A DNA stretch of 13,696 nucleotides. It comes from Candidatus Alkanophagales archaeon. GTDB taxonomy: Archaea; Halobacteriota; Syntropharchaeia; Alkanophagales; B39-G2. Positions 6,430 to 12,183 of the stretch are shown piece by piece. Position 1 is the stretch's first letter; the number at the start of each line of letters is the position of its first letter. The stretch covers positions 1-13,696 of the forward strand of contig QMVQ01000022.1 in assembly GCA_003661185.1 (NCBI GenBank). Direction: 5' to 3'. The position numbers and the translations under genes are program-made. Below the pieces are notes generated by a model. The model was given only the letters and a program-made list of their open reading frames with translations. It was not told the origin of the DNA and ran no database searches.

Positions 6430-6744
6430 TCATTTCTGTGCAGAGGAGTGCCAAGGAAAGAAAGGTGGCAAAACTCCAGTGCATAATAAAAAGTCTTCTT
6501 GAAGCTATGAGAATCTCCAAAAAACTACATAGCTTTAGCGACGAAATTTTGTAAATGCAAAAACGCATCAAAGACTATACTGGGTAACTCGTGCAGCAAG
6601 AGGGGCACAGCGGCGCAAAGCGGTGTTTAGAAGCTCGCTGGAAGCATAGCGGGACGACTGCAGGACCTGTAACTGCCCGTGGTGTGCTACGAACATCGTT
6701 TAATGGAGGAGACTTGCTAATAACGGTCGTTGCGACCTTCATGA
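6430..6744. other. Unassigned 315-bp region between desulfurase and thiolase genes
   Basis: No protein family, tRNA or known RNA is recognised. The left part (6430-6580) is AT-rich and the right part (6590-6744) is GC-rich. Frames at 6591-6809 (plus, GTG start) and 6380-6571 (minus) are unsupported, and the latter would run through the thiolase promoter. A small perfect stem, GGTCG-TTG-CGACC (6725-6737), lies just after the desulfurase stop but is not followed by a T-run. The GC-rich part may be a decayed gene or a structured RNA, but nothing seen decides this. Confidence 0.4.
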
Positions 6745-7956
6745 CTACAACGCCGAGATCCGCCGCAGGTCCGCAACCACGTCGGGCAGGACTTCAAGCA
6801 CGTATTTGACATCGTCGTCCGTAGTGTATCTTCCGAGGGTGAGGCGGAGCGAGCCTCTTGCGATTTCGGGTGGCACGCCGATCCCCAGAATTACATGCGA
6901 GATTTCCCGCTGCTCAGGGTCATGCGAGGAACATGCCGACGCCGTCGAGGCTGCGATGCCTGCAGCGTCGAGCCGCATGACCAAAGCTTCGCCGTCGAGC
7001 CGTGCGAAGCAGAAGTTTGCGTTGTTTGGCAGCCTTTTCGTCGGATGCCCGTTGAGCCTTGTGTCTTCGATTTCGAAAATGCCTTTTATTAGCATGTCCC
7101 TGAGCCTTGTGAGCCTCTCCTTCTCAGCCTCCAGCCCATAAATGGCAAGCTCCACCGCTTTCCCAAAGCCGACCGCTGCAGCCACGTTCTCGGTGCCGGA
7201 GCGCAGCCCCCGCTCGTGCCCGCCACCGTGCATTATCGCCTCTATTTTATCAAAGGCGTCCCTGCGGACGTAAAGGGCGCCGATGCCTTTTGGTCCGTAG
7301 ATTTTGTGCGAGGAGATAGATAAAAAGTCCACGCCCAGCTTGCGGACGTCAACCTCAATTTTCCCGACGCTTTGAACGGCGTCGGTATGGAAGGGCACGC
7401 CATGCTCCGCCGCAATCTCCGCAAGCTCCGCAATCGGCTCGATGGTTCCAATCTCGTTGTTTGCGTGCATTATTGAGATGAGGCAAGTGTCCCCACGAAT
7501 CGCTTCCTCAAGTTCCTCGGAACGCACGAGCCCGTATTCGTCCACCGGCAGGTAGGTGACCTCGAAGCCCAAAGCCTCAAGGTTCTCGCAGGGGCTGAGC
7601 ACCGCATGATGTTCAATTCTGCTCGTTATGATGTGGCGTTTTGTGCTGTCATGCTTCTTTGCGGCGAGAGCTGCGCCTTTAATCACAAGGTTGTTGGACT
7701 CCGTGCCACCGGACGTGAAAAAGATTTCCGAGGCATCGGCGTTTATTCCTTTTGCTATTTTCTCTCTTGCATCTTCGAGGGCGTGCCGAGCCTCTCTGCC
7801 GAAACTGTGGATGCTCGAAGCGTTCCCGAACCTCTCTGAGAAATAAGGAAGCATTTCCTCCAAAACTTCAGGAGCAACAGGCGTCGTCGCTGCATAGTCC
7901 ATGTAAATTCGGCGGACTGGCATCTTTTCCTTCATTTCCAGTTTAAGAGCTTGCAT
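6745..7956 (-). CDS. Cysteine desulfurase, NifS/IscS type
   Basis: A 403-residue PLP enzyme that takes sulfur from cysteine for Fe-S cluster assembly and tRNA thiolation. Fold-type I features are MDYAATTP (19-26), TSGGTESNN (81-89), His117 stacking on PLP (EHHAVLSP), HANNEIGTIEPI (164-175), HTDAVQ (190-195) and the Schiff-base lysine K218 in SSHKIYGPKG. The catalytic loop is STASACSSHDPE (337-348) with C342, the short-loop, NifS/IscS-like form. The ATG at 7956 lies just after GGGGTGA, which also contains the truA stop. GTG at 7962 would give a 4-nt GTGA overlap, and ATG at 7923 would start right before the conserved core. In every case translation is coupled to truA. No IscU-like scaffold lies in the window. 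Confidence 0.95.
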   Translation of the reverse strand: MQALKLEMKEKMPVRRIYMDYAATTPVAPEVLEEMLPYFSERFGNASSIHSFGREARHALEDAREKIAKGINADASEIFFTSGGTESNNLVIKGAALAAKKHDSTKRHIITSRIEHHAVLSPCENLEALGFEVTYLPVDEYGLVRSEELEEAIRGDTCLISIMHANNEIGTIEPIAELAEIAAEHGVPFHTDAVQSVGKIEVDVRKLGVDFLSISSHKIYGPKGIGALYVRRDAFDKIEAIMHGGGHERGLRSGTENVAAAVGFGKAVELAIYGLEAEKERLTRLRDMLIKGIFEIEDTRLNGHPTKRLPNNANFCFARLDGEALVMRLDAAGIAASTASACSSHDPEQREISHVILGIGVPPEIARGSLRLTLGRYTTDDDVKYVLEVLPDVVADLRRISAL

Positions 7957-7958
7957 TT

Positions 7959-8795
7959 TCACCCCTCTTCTCCTAGAAACTCGCGCCTAAACTCCTCAAA
8001 AACCCCTGAGAGCGTTAAGTGTCTTAAAATTTCCTCACTCAGCCACGCCGTCGCCCGCTCGCACACGTATTCGTCGTGCTCGAAGCTCAAAGCGTGCTTG
8101 TCGTAATGCACTTCCCATAACACGAGCGCAAATGGCGGCGCCAACTCTATTTTGTCCTCGATTTCGAGCCGCAAAAGCCTCTCCAGCCACATAACGTCGC
8201 ACTTCCCCCAGCCCACCCGCTTCAACGCACTCACTATTTTTCGAATCATCCCGTGCACGAAGGCGTTTGCGGCGATGTCTATAACCAAAAAGCGCCCTTG
8301 CTCGTGTATCTCTATTTTCTTGACCTCACGCACAGTGTTGCCCTGCGGCTTCACCGTAAAATTCCGGAAATCGTGTCTGCCCAAAAAGACTTCCGCCGCC
8401 TCCTGCATCCTCTCTACATCAAATCCCTCGTTCAGTAAAAAATACTTGTAGCGGCGGAGCGTTGCATCCCTACGGGCGTTAAAGTCGTTGGGAACTTCGG
8501 CGGCGGCTAGCACCCAAATATCGTCGGGCAACATGCTTGTTATCATCCTCGGAAGCATCTTGAGCTCCGCCTCGGAAAGCTCCCGCCGCAAGTCGAAAGC
8601 GACGACCTGTGAGAGCGCGTGCACGCCCCTGTCGGTGCGTCCCGCCGCCGAATATCGAGCGGCTCGTCTGTCCTCGAACAAGTTCAGCCTTTTGAGCGCC
8701 CTGAATAGCTCATCCTCAATCGTCGGGACGCCGGGTTGTGTCTGGGAGCCATGATACTTCGTGCCGATATATGCGAGCTTTAATGCAATTCGCAT
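7959..8795 (-). CDS. truA: tRNA pseudouridine(38-40) synthase TruA
   Basis: A 278-residue TruA, which isomerises uridines 38-40 in the tRNA anticodon arm. The nucleophile is D55 in SAAGRTDRGVHALSQV (49-64). Other family features are the N-terminal LAYIGTKYHGSQTQP (7-21), DFNARRDATLRRYKY (about 103-117), the GRHDFRNF segment (about 138-145) and FVHGMIRKIVSAL (about 178-190). After the last core strand there is a C-terminal helical extension of roughly 45 residues (YDKHALSFEHDEY onward) as in other archaeal homologues. The ATG at 8795 lies about 30 nt from a TATAAG box. The TGA is embedded in the ribosome binding site of the desulfurase gene downstream, so the two form an operon. Confidence 0.95.
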   Translation of the reverse strand: MRIALKLAYIGTKYHGSQTQPGVPTIEDELFRALKRLNLFEDRRAARYSAAGRTDRGVHALSQVVAFDLRRELSEAELKMLPRMITSMLPDDIWVLAAAEVPNDFNARRDATLRRYKYFLLNEGFDVERMQEAAEVFLGRHDFRNFTVKPQGNTVREVKKIEIHEQGRFLVIDIAANAFVHGMIRKIVSALKRVGWGKCDVMWLERLLRLEIEDKIELAPPFALVLWEVHYDKHALSFEHDEYVCERATAWLSEEILRHLTLSGVFEEFRREFLGEEG

Positions 8796-8819
8796 CTCTC
8801 AAACCTCTAGTGGAGGGAA

Positions 8820-8829
8820 CCTTATAAGG
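8820..8829 (-). promoter_or_regulatory. TATA box of the truA-desulfurase operon
   Basis: CCTTATAAGG is a perfect palindrome centred about 30 nt before the truA ATG at 8795, preceded on the minus strand by an A/T-rich stretch. It predicts a nearly leaderless transcript. Confidence 0.5.
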
Positions 8830-8876
8830 CTTTAACAATTTTTTAATAAAGCACATAGAAAAGCAAAAAGAGCCTC

Positions 8877-8996
8877 ATGACTACGAGTCGACAAATGCTT
8901 ATTTACTATGAGACAAAAAAGGAAAAGGATGTATTTAGAAGAATGGCAAGCAAAAATTCAATCGGAATAGATTTTGATGATCGACTGCACAACTAG
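8877..8996 (+). CDS. Possible small protein of 39 residues
   Basis: A 40-codon frame in the AT-rich gap between truA and the nuclease gene, from ATG 8877 to TAG 8996. The product is charged (YYETKKEKDVFRRMASKN at 10-27, then IDFDDRL) with no membrane segment or recognised domain. An A/T box TTTTTAATAAA at about 8839-8849 lies roughly 30 nt upstream, in the right place for a leaderless archaeal mRNA; there is no ribosome binding site. Its base composition matches the AT-rich nuclease gene beside it rather than the GC-rich flanks. It could equally be chance or a remnant of a longer gene, and no function is claimed. Confidence 0.25.
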   Translation: MTTSRQMLIYYETKKEKDVFRRMASKNSIGIDFDDRLHN

Positions 8997-9041
8997 TGAT
9001 TTAGCCTTAAATTAACGGTGAATGGCAACGCCAATGACTTT

Positions 9042-9878
9042 TCATCTAACAGCCGGGCATATATTCTTATAACTACAAAACTTGCACTTCCACCTATTTT
9101 TCCTCACAGGAACTGCATCTCTTCTTCCAAGCCAATAATCCAATGCCCATTTCATTTTTTGATCGAATAGCTTATGGTTAAATTCATATTCCTCCCTGTA
9201 AATTTCTTCGCCTGTTCCCTGGTAAATATACTTCAACTTTATCTTGTTTGATAGCTTGGGCAATTTAGCAATCTCTTTGAGTGCAGTTTTGATATCCATA
9301 ATAAATGTACCTTCAAGAAATGCACTGGGAATTCCTAAGCTCATAGCGTATTCCTCGCTTATAGATATCCTGTTAGGGTCAATTTCAAAAGCAGAGCAGA
9401 CTTCTTCTATGCTTATGCCTCTACTTATCATTGAACTCAATCCATACCAGTATATCATTCCTTGCATCTTGTCACAATACACTTGTGAGGGAGAGGGATG
9501 TCTCTTAGTCATTCGCGTCTTTGTTTCTACTACTTGAGTCAGGTATATACCTCCCCTCCCCGTTTTTGCTATTTCATCAATAAAGCCTAGAATAAATACA
9601 TGATCAAATTTAAAAAGGACAGGGAGTTCACGAGTTATTCCCTTTCTTTTATATTGTTCTGTCCCTACTATGATGTTATGGACGATAACATGTAATTTAT
9701 CTGCAGGTGTTTCGACCCTCACAGGTATTACTTCACTAATTTCGAGGAGCAGACTCTCATGAATCTCACTACCCCTCTTCATTTCTGGAGTCCTAACATC
9801 ACCATACTTACGTCTAAGGTCCACTTGCATCTCGCACCAAAACTGACGCGCAATGGATGACGCGGGTACTATTGTCAT
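9042..9878 (-). CDS. EXO5/Cas4-like PD-(D/E)XK nuclease with Fe-S cluster
   Basis: A 278-residue RecB-family nuclease. The order of motifs is C15 (QFWCEMQVDLR), H40 (RGSEIHESL), D101 (GFIDEI), the E118-T-K120 core (VVETKTR), then HPSPSQVYCDKMQGMIYW (127-144) with the QxxxY-like helix, and at the end C265-KF-C268-SYKNI-C274. One N-terminal and three C-terminal cysteines are the Fe-S arrangement shared by Cas4 and EXO5/DEM1. The length and the ETKTR...PS.SQ pattern favour EXO5-type single-strand exonucleases over the shorter Cas4. GGAGGAGG precedes the ATG at 9878 by 5 nt. The gene is AT-rich (about 35% GC in one line counted by hand, against about 60% in a line of the hydratase gene), which suggests transfer. 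No cas1 or cas2 is in the window. Two CRISPR-sized direct repeats lie just upstream. Confidence 0.8.
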   Translation of the reverse strand: MTIVPASSIARQFWCEMQVDLRRKYGDVRTPEMKRGSEIHESLLLEISEVIPVRVETPADKLHVIVHNIIVGTEQYKRKGITRELPVLFKFDHVFILGFIDEIAKTGRGGIYLTQVVETKTRMTKRHPSPSQVYCDKMQGMIYWYGLSSMISRGISIEEVCSAFEIDPNRISISEEYAMSLGIPSAFLEGTFIMDIKTALKEIAKLPKLSNKIKLKYIYQGTGEEIYREEYEFNHKLFDQKMKWALDYWLGRRDAVPVRKNRWKCKFCSYKNICPAVR

Positions 9879-9946
9879 GTGTCCTCCTCCTTACATGGGG
9901 CACGCAGTCCAGTACGCATACAGCCCTTTTACTCAAAGGTAGCTGG

Positions 9947-9977
9947 CATTGCGTTAATTAATAATCTTGCCTCAACT
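9947..9977. repeat. 31-bp direct repeat, copy 1 (CRISPR-sized unit)
   Basis: This 31-base unit begins CATTGCGTTAATTAATAAT and ends CTTGCCTCAACT. It is identical to the copy at 10014-10044. The intervening 36 bp (9978-10013) are unrelated sequence of higher GC content. Read on the minus strand the unit starts AGTTGAGGC, reminiscent of archaeal CRISPR repeats that start GTTGA, but it lacks the frequent GAAAC/GAAAG end. No third copy is found at the expected 67-bp period on either side. Confidence 0.9.
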
Positions 9978-10013
9978 GGTATTGTGTGAAGCCGTTGTCA
10001 AGCCCGTTCTCCT

Positions 10014-10044
10014 CATTGCGTTAATTAATAATCTTGCCTCAACT
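10014..10044. repeat. 31-bp direct repeat, copy 2
   Basis: An exact copy of 9947-9977, ending 39 bp before the bud32 start codon. The match stops abruptly at both ends (flanks TCCT/CAAA here, CTGG/GGTA in copy 1), so the shared block is a defined unit rather than part of a longer duplication. It contains the TTAATTAA palindrome. Confidence 0.9.
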
Positions 10045-10083
10045 CAAAAAACACCTTAAGTAAACTGAACAACCCTGAGGAAA

Positions 10084-10731
10084 ATGACCTCCGACACCGC
10101 ACAGCTCCCGGGGCTGAGGCGTTGTGCCGAAGCCGTCGTCGAGATTCGAAGCGACAGAGTCTTCAAAACCCGCATCTCGAAGGGCTACCGCATAAAAGAG
10201 TTGGATGAGCGGCTCCGCCGTGAGCGGACGAGGATGGAAGCCAAAATCATCGCCGACGCACGGAAAGCAGGCGTCCCTACCCCGATAATCCTCGACGTTG
10301 ACGACGTTGAGTTCAGAATTACGATGGAACGAGTTCGTGGCGAGGTCGTCAGGGACGTCTTGGAGCGGCTTCCGCTGCCGGAGCGCATCAAGCTCTGCGA
10401 GAGAATAGGCGAAACGGTCGGAAAGCTGCACGACGCCGGCATCGTCCATGGCGACCTTACCACCTCAAACATGATTCTCAGCGATGATGGCAGGCTTTAC
10501 CTCATAGACTTCGGGCTTGCGTTCTACGAACGAAGCGTCGAAGCTCGTGGCGTGGACGTCCACGTCTTCTTCCAGACGCTCGTCGGCACGCACGAACACC
10601 ACGAGACGCTCTCAGAGGCTTTCGCAAGAGGATACAAGAGGACATTCCCAAAAGCCGAGGAGGTGCTGAAAAGGGCGAGGGAAATAGAGACACGCGGGCG
10701 GTTCGTGGAACGACGCTTGACCCAAACGTGA
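10084..10731 (+). CDS. bud32: KEOPS complex kinase/ATPase Bud32
   Basis: A 215-residue stand-alone Bud32 (PRPK family), the small atypical kinase of the KEOPS complex that supports Kae1 in making t6A at position 37 of ANN-decoding tRNAs. Signature segments are CAEAVVE (14-20), ATP-binding K28 (RVFKTR), YRIKELDERLRRERTRMEAK (35-54), GVPTP (63-67), the P-loop-less catalytic loop VHGDLTTSNMI (121-131, D124) and the metal-binding IDFGLAF (141-147, D142). The C-terminal tail is basic. The ATG at 10084 has GAGG 3 nt upstream. In some methanogens Kae1 and Bud32 are fused; here they are separate and kae1 is not in the window. It ends at a hairpin shared with the convergent flavoprotein gene. Confidence 0.95.
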   Translation: MTSDTAQLPGLRRCAEAVVEIRSDRVFKTRISKGYRIKELDERLRRERTRMEAKIIADARKAGVPTPIILDVDDVEFRITMERVRGEVVRDVLERLPLPERIKLCERIGETVGKLHDAGIVHGDLTTSNMILSDDGRLYLIDFGLAFYERSVEARGVDVHVFFQTLVGTHEHHETLSEAFARGYKRTFPKAEEVLKRAREIETRGRFVERRLTQT

Positions 10732-10734
10732 CCT

Positions 10735-10759
10735 AACCACCATGCTTTGAGCTGTGGTT
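10735..10759. terminator. Hairpin between convergent bud32 and flavoprotein genes
   Basis: AACCAC (10735-10740) pairs perfectly with GTGGTT (10754-10759), and an inner GCT-TTG-AGC adds three pairs. The stem begins 3 nt after the bud32 stop and lies 12 nt beyond the opposing stop, so it could end or protect transcripts from both sides. No long T-run follows in either direction. Confidence 0.4.
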
Positions 10760-10770
10760 GCTGCTTAGCG

Positions 10771-11430
10771 TTAATCCTGCCCTAAAGCCTCCTTGCCCGC
10801 CCTCACGATTTTAGTCAGCTCCACGACTCTCTTCGCCACGGCTTTTGCGCCCCGCAGCCCGAAGTCGTCTTTTAAAGCAAGGAGTCTATCTTCAGGGTCA
10901 AATTTCCCGACGCCGTGCAAGCTGGAGACAACGCCCGCGCCAAAGAGGTTTCCGGTGTCGTGGACGCTCACCGGTATCATCTCAAGCGCAAGCATCCAGT
11001 AACCAATGCTAAGGAGCGAGGTTTCGATGCCACCATGCCGCAGCCAGCCGACGGCGATTGCGCCGCCGACCTTATCCTTCATGCACCGCCGATAAGCCTT
11101 GCCGAAAACTAACACACGAGTTCTATCCATGAAGTTTGCGAGCTGCCCTGAAATTCGTGCGAAATATACGGGCGTCGCCACAATTAAAGCATCGGCTGCC
11201 ACAAGCTTCGGGAAGATTTCTCTCATATCATCATCTTGCGAGCAGAACTTCTCGGCGGTCTGCTTGAGCAGACACCAGTTGCAGTGCTTGCAACCTTTTA
11301 TCTCCCTACCTGCAAGCGTCACAAGTTCCGTTTCGGCGCCTTCTTCGCTCGCTGCTTCCAACGCCGTCCTCAAAACATTCTCCACATTTCCGCCCTTCAC
11401 AGGGCTTCCACAAATGCCCAAAACCTTCAT
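10771..11430 (-). CDS. Iron-sulfur flavoprotein, NADPH-dependent FMN reductase family
   Basis: A 219-residue flavodoxin-fold protein of the archaeal Isf (iron-sulfur flavoprotein) type. The N-terminal GICGSPVKGGN (5-15) binds FMN phosphate, and a second flavin loop is TPVYFARISGQL (about 85-96). Between them a compact cysteine motif, C47-KH-C50-NW-C53-X9-C63, is expected to bind a 4Fe-4S cluster; the last gap is slightly longer than in Methanosarcina Isf (CX2CX2CX4-7C as I recall it). Isf proteins move electrons in anaerobes and can reduce O2 or H2O2; the partner here is unknown. The ATG at 11430 has an excellent GGTGAT ribosome binding site. It is the last gene of a minus-strand operon, 27 nt after the CBS gene. 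Confidence 0.87.
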   Translation of the reverse strand: MKVLGICGSPVKGGNVENVLRTALEAASEEGAETELVTLAGREIKGCKHCNWCLLKQTAEKFCSQDDDMREIFPKLVAADALIVATPVYFARISGQLANFMDRTRVLVFGKAYRRCMKDKVGGAIAVGWLRHGGIETSLLSIGYWMLALEMIPVSVHDTGNLFGAGVVSSLHGVGKFDPEDRLLALKDDFGLRGAKAVAKRVVELTKIVRAGKEALGQD

Positions 11431-11457
11431 GCTATCACCTTTTGTTCCATTCGCAGC

Positions 11458-12183
11458 TCATGAAGCCTCCCCAGCCCGCCGCCTCGTTATTAGTTTCCTC
11501 AAATCCTCCAAAATTCTGCGCAATATTTCTCTCTCCCGCTTAAGTTTGAAATCGCCAAGCTCGCTCTCCACGTAAAGCTCACGGACGCCCCTAAAAATCT
11601 TGTAAAACTCCTCATCGTCGTCATATCTTACCACAAGTCCCTTCATCTCCCGGTATGCTTCCCTGATGACGTCCAGATATTCCCTGTAATACTCATCTGG
11701 TGGCGCTCCTCTGCTTAACGCCTCGCCGACCCTTCCAAGAAGACGCTCCGCCGTCAGGAGCAAATCCTCAACCTCCTCAAGTAAGGGCGCACTCACGCAT
11801 GCCCTCTCGGGGTAAAACCTTCGCACAAAGGGCTCTCTCACCGTGACGATACCGACGAGCTGCTTCCCGCCTTCGAGCACGGGGAGTCGTCTCACGCCTT
11901 TCTCTTTCATAAGTTCGATAGCTTCGCTCACGGACTTCTCTGCATCTATGGTAATAAGCGGAGCTGACATGATATTCCTCAAAATAACATCGCTTGGCTT
12001 CTTGTTTTCAGCAAGAGCCTTTGTTATTAAGTCACGTTCCGTTACGATACCGACGGGCATGCCCTTCTCTATGACCACCAAACTCCCCACGTTTCTATCT
12101 CGCATCAGTCGTGCCGCCGCTTCGGCGCTCGCATCCGCTCCGACGGTCACGACGGACTTGCTCATGATGTCCTTTACCTTCAT
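11458..12183 (-). CDS. Two-CBS (Bateman) protein with helical C-terminal extension
   Basis: A 241-residue protein. CBS 1 spans about 1-58 (VKDIMSKSVVTV, then GSLVVIEKGMPVGIVTERDL) and CBS 2 about 66-122 (LRNIMSAPLITI, then RRLPVLEGGKQLVGIVTVRE). Such pairs bind adenine nucleotides or S-adenosylmethionine as a regulatory sensor. Residues 130-241 form a highly charged, probably all-helical tail (EEVEDLLLTAERLLGRVGEAL, YREYLDVIREAYREMKGL and an Arg/Lys-rich end) that I do not recognise. The start at 12183 overlaps the glycosyltransferase stop as ATGA, the classical coupling arrangement. A longer in-frame start at 12234 would add residues foreign to the family. The target of regulation is unknown; the cotranscribed membrane enzyme or flavoprotein are candidates by position only. 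Confidence 0.88.
   Translation of the reverse strand: MKVKDIMSKSVVTVGADASAEAAARLMRDRNVGSLVVIEKGMPVGIVTERDLITKALAENKKPSDVILRNIMSAPLITIDAEKSVSEAIELMKEKGVRRLPVLEGGKQLVGIVTVREPFVRRFYPERACVSAPLLEEVEDLLLTAERLLGRVGEALSRGAPPDEYYREYLDVIREAYREMKGLVVRYDDDEEFYKIFRGVRELYVESELGDFKLKREREILRRILEDLRKLITRRRAGEAS

Larger units (their letters stand above)
9879..10083. promoter_or_regulatory. Divergent promoter region of the nuclease and bud32 genes
   Basis: This 205-bp gap separates two divergently transcribed genes. It holds the GGAGGAGG ribosome binding site of the nuclease (minus) and, towards bud32, two identical 31-bp repeats each containing TTAATTAATAAT, which could serve as a TATA element. GAGG at 10077-10080 is the probable ribosome binding site of bud32. 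No tRNA or other gene is seen. Confidence 0.45.

Noticed and set aside
6380..6571. Minus-strand 63-codon frame with a hydrophobic stretch
   Set aside because: It covers the TATA box and ribosome binding site of the thiolase and overlaps its start; the hydrophobicity follows from the T-rich sequence.
6725..6737. GGTCG-TTG-CGACC hairpin as terminator of the desulfurase gene
   Set aside because: The stem is short and no T-run follows on the minus strand; it was kept only as a note in the gap entry.
6591..6809. Plus-strand 72-codon frame with GTG start after the desulfurase gene
   Set aside because: It runs antisense into the conserved 3' end of the desulfurase, has a random-looking sequence and no promoter or ribosome binding site.
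9042..9878. Calling the nuclease a CRISPR Cas4
   Set aside because: At 278 residues it is longer than typical Cas4, its ETKTR...PSPSQ pattern resembles EXO5, and no other cas gene is present; the broader EXO5/Cas4-like name was used.
9880..10083. A longer CRISPR array
   Set aside because: Positions one 67-bp period left (near 9880) and right (near 10081) of the two repeats show no similarity to the unit, so only two copies exist.
3613..10083. tRNA genes in the intergenic regions
   Set aside because: No T-loop-like GTTCRA motif with a matching acceptor stem was found in the gaps at 3596-3827, 6430-6744, 8830-9041 or 9879-10083.
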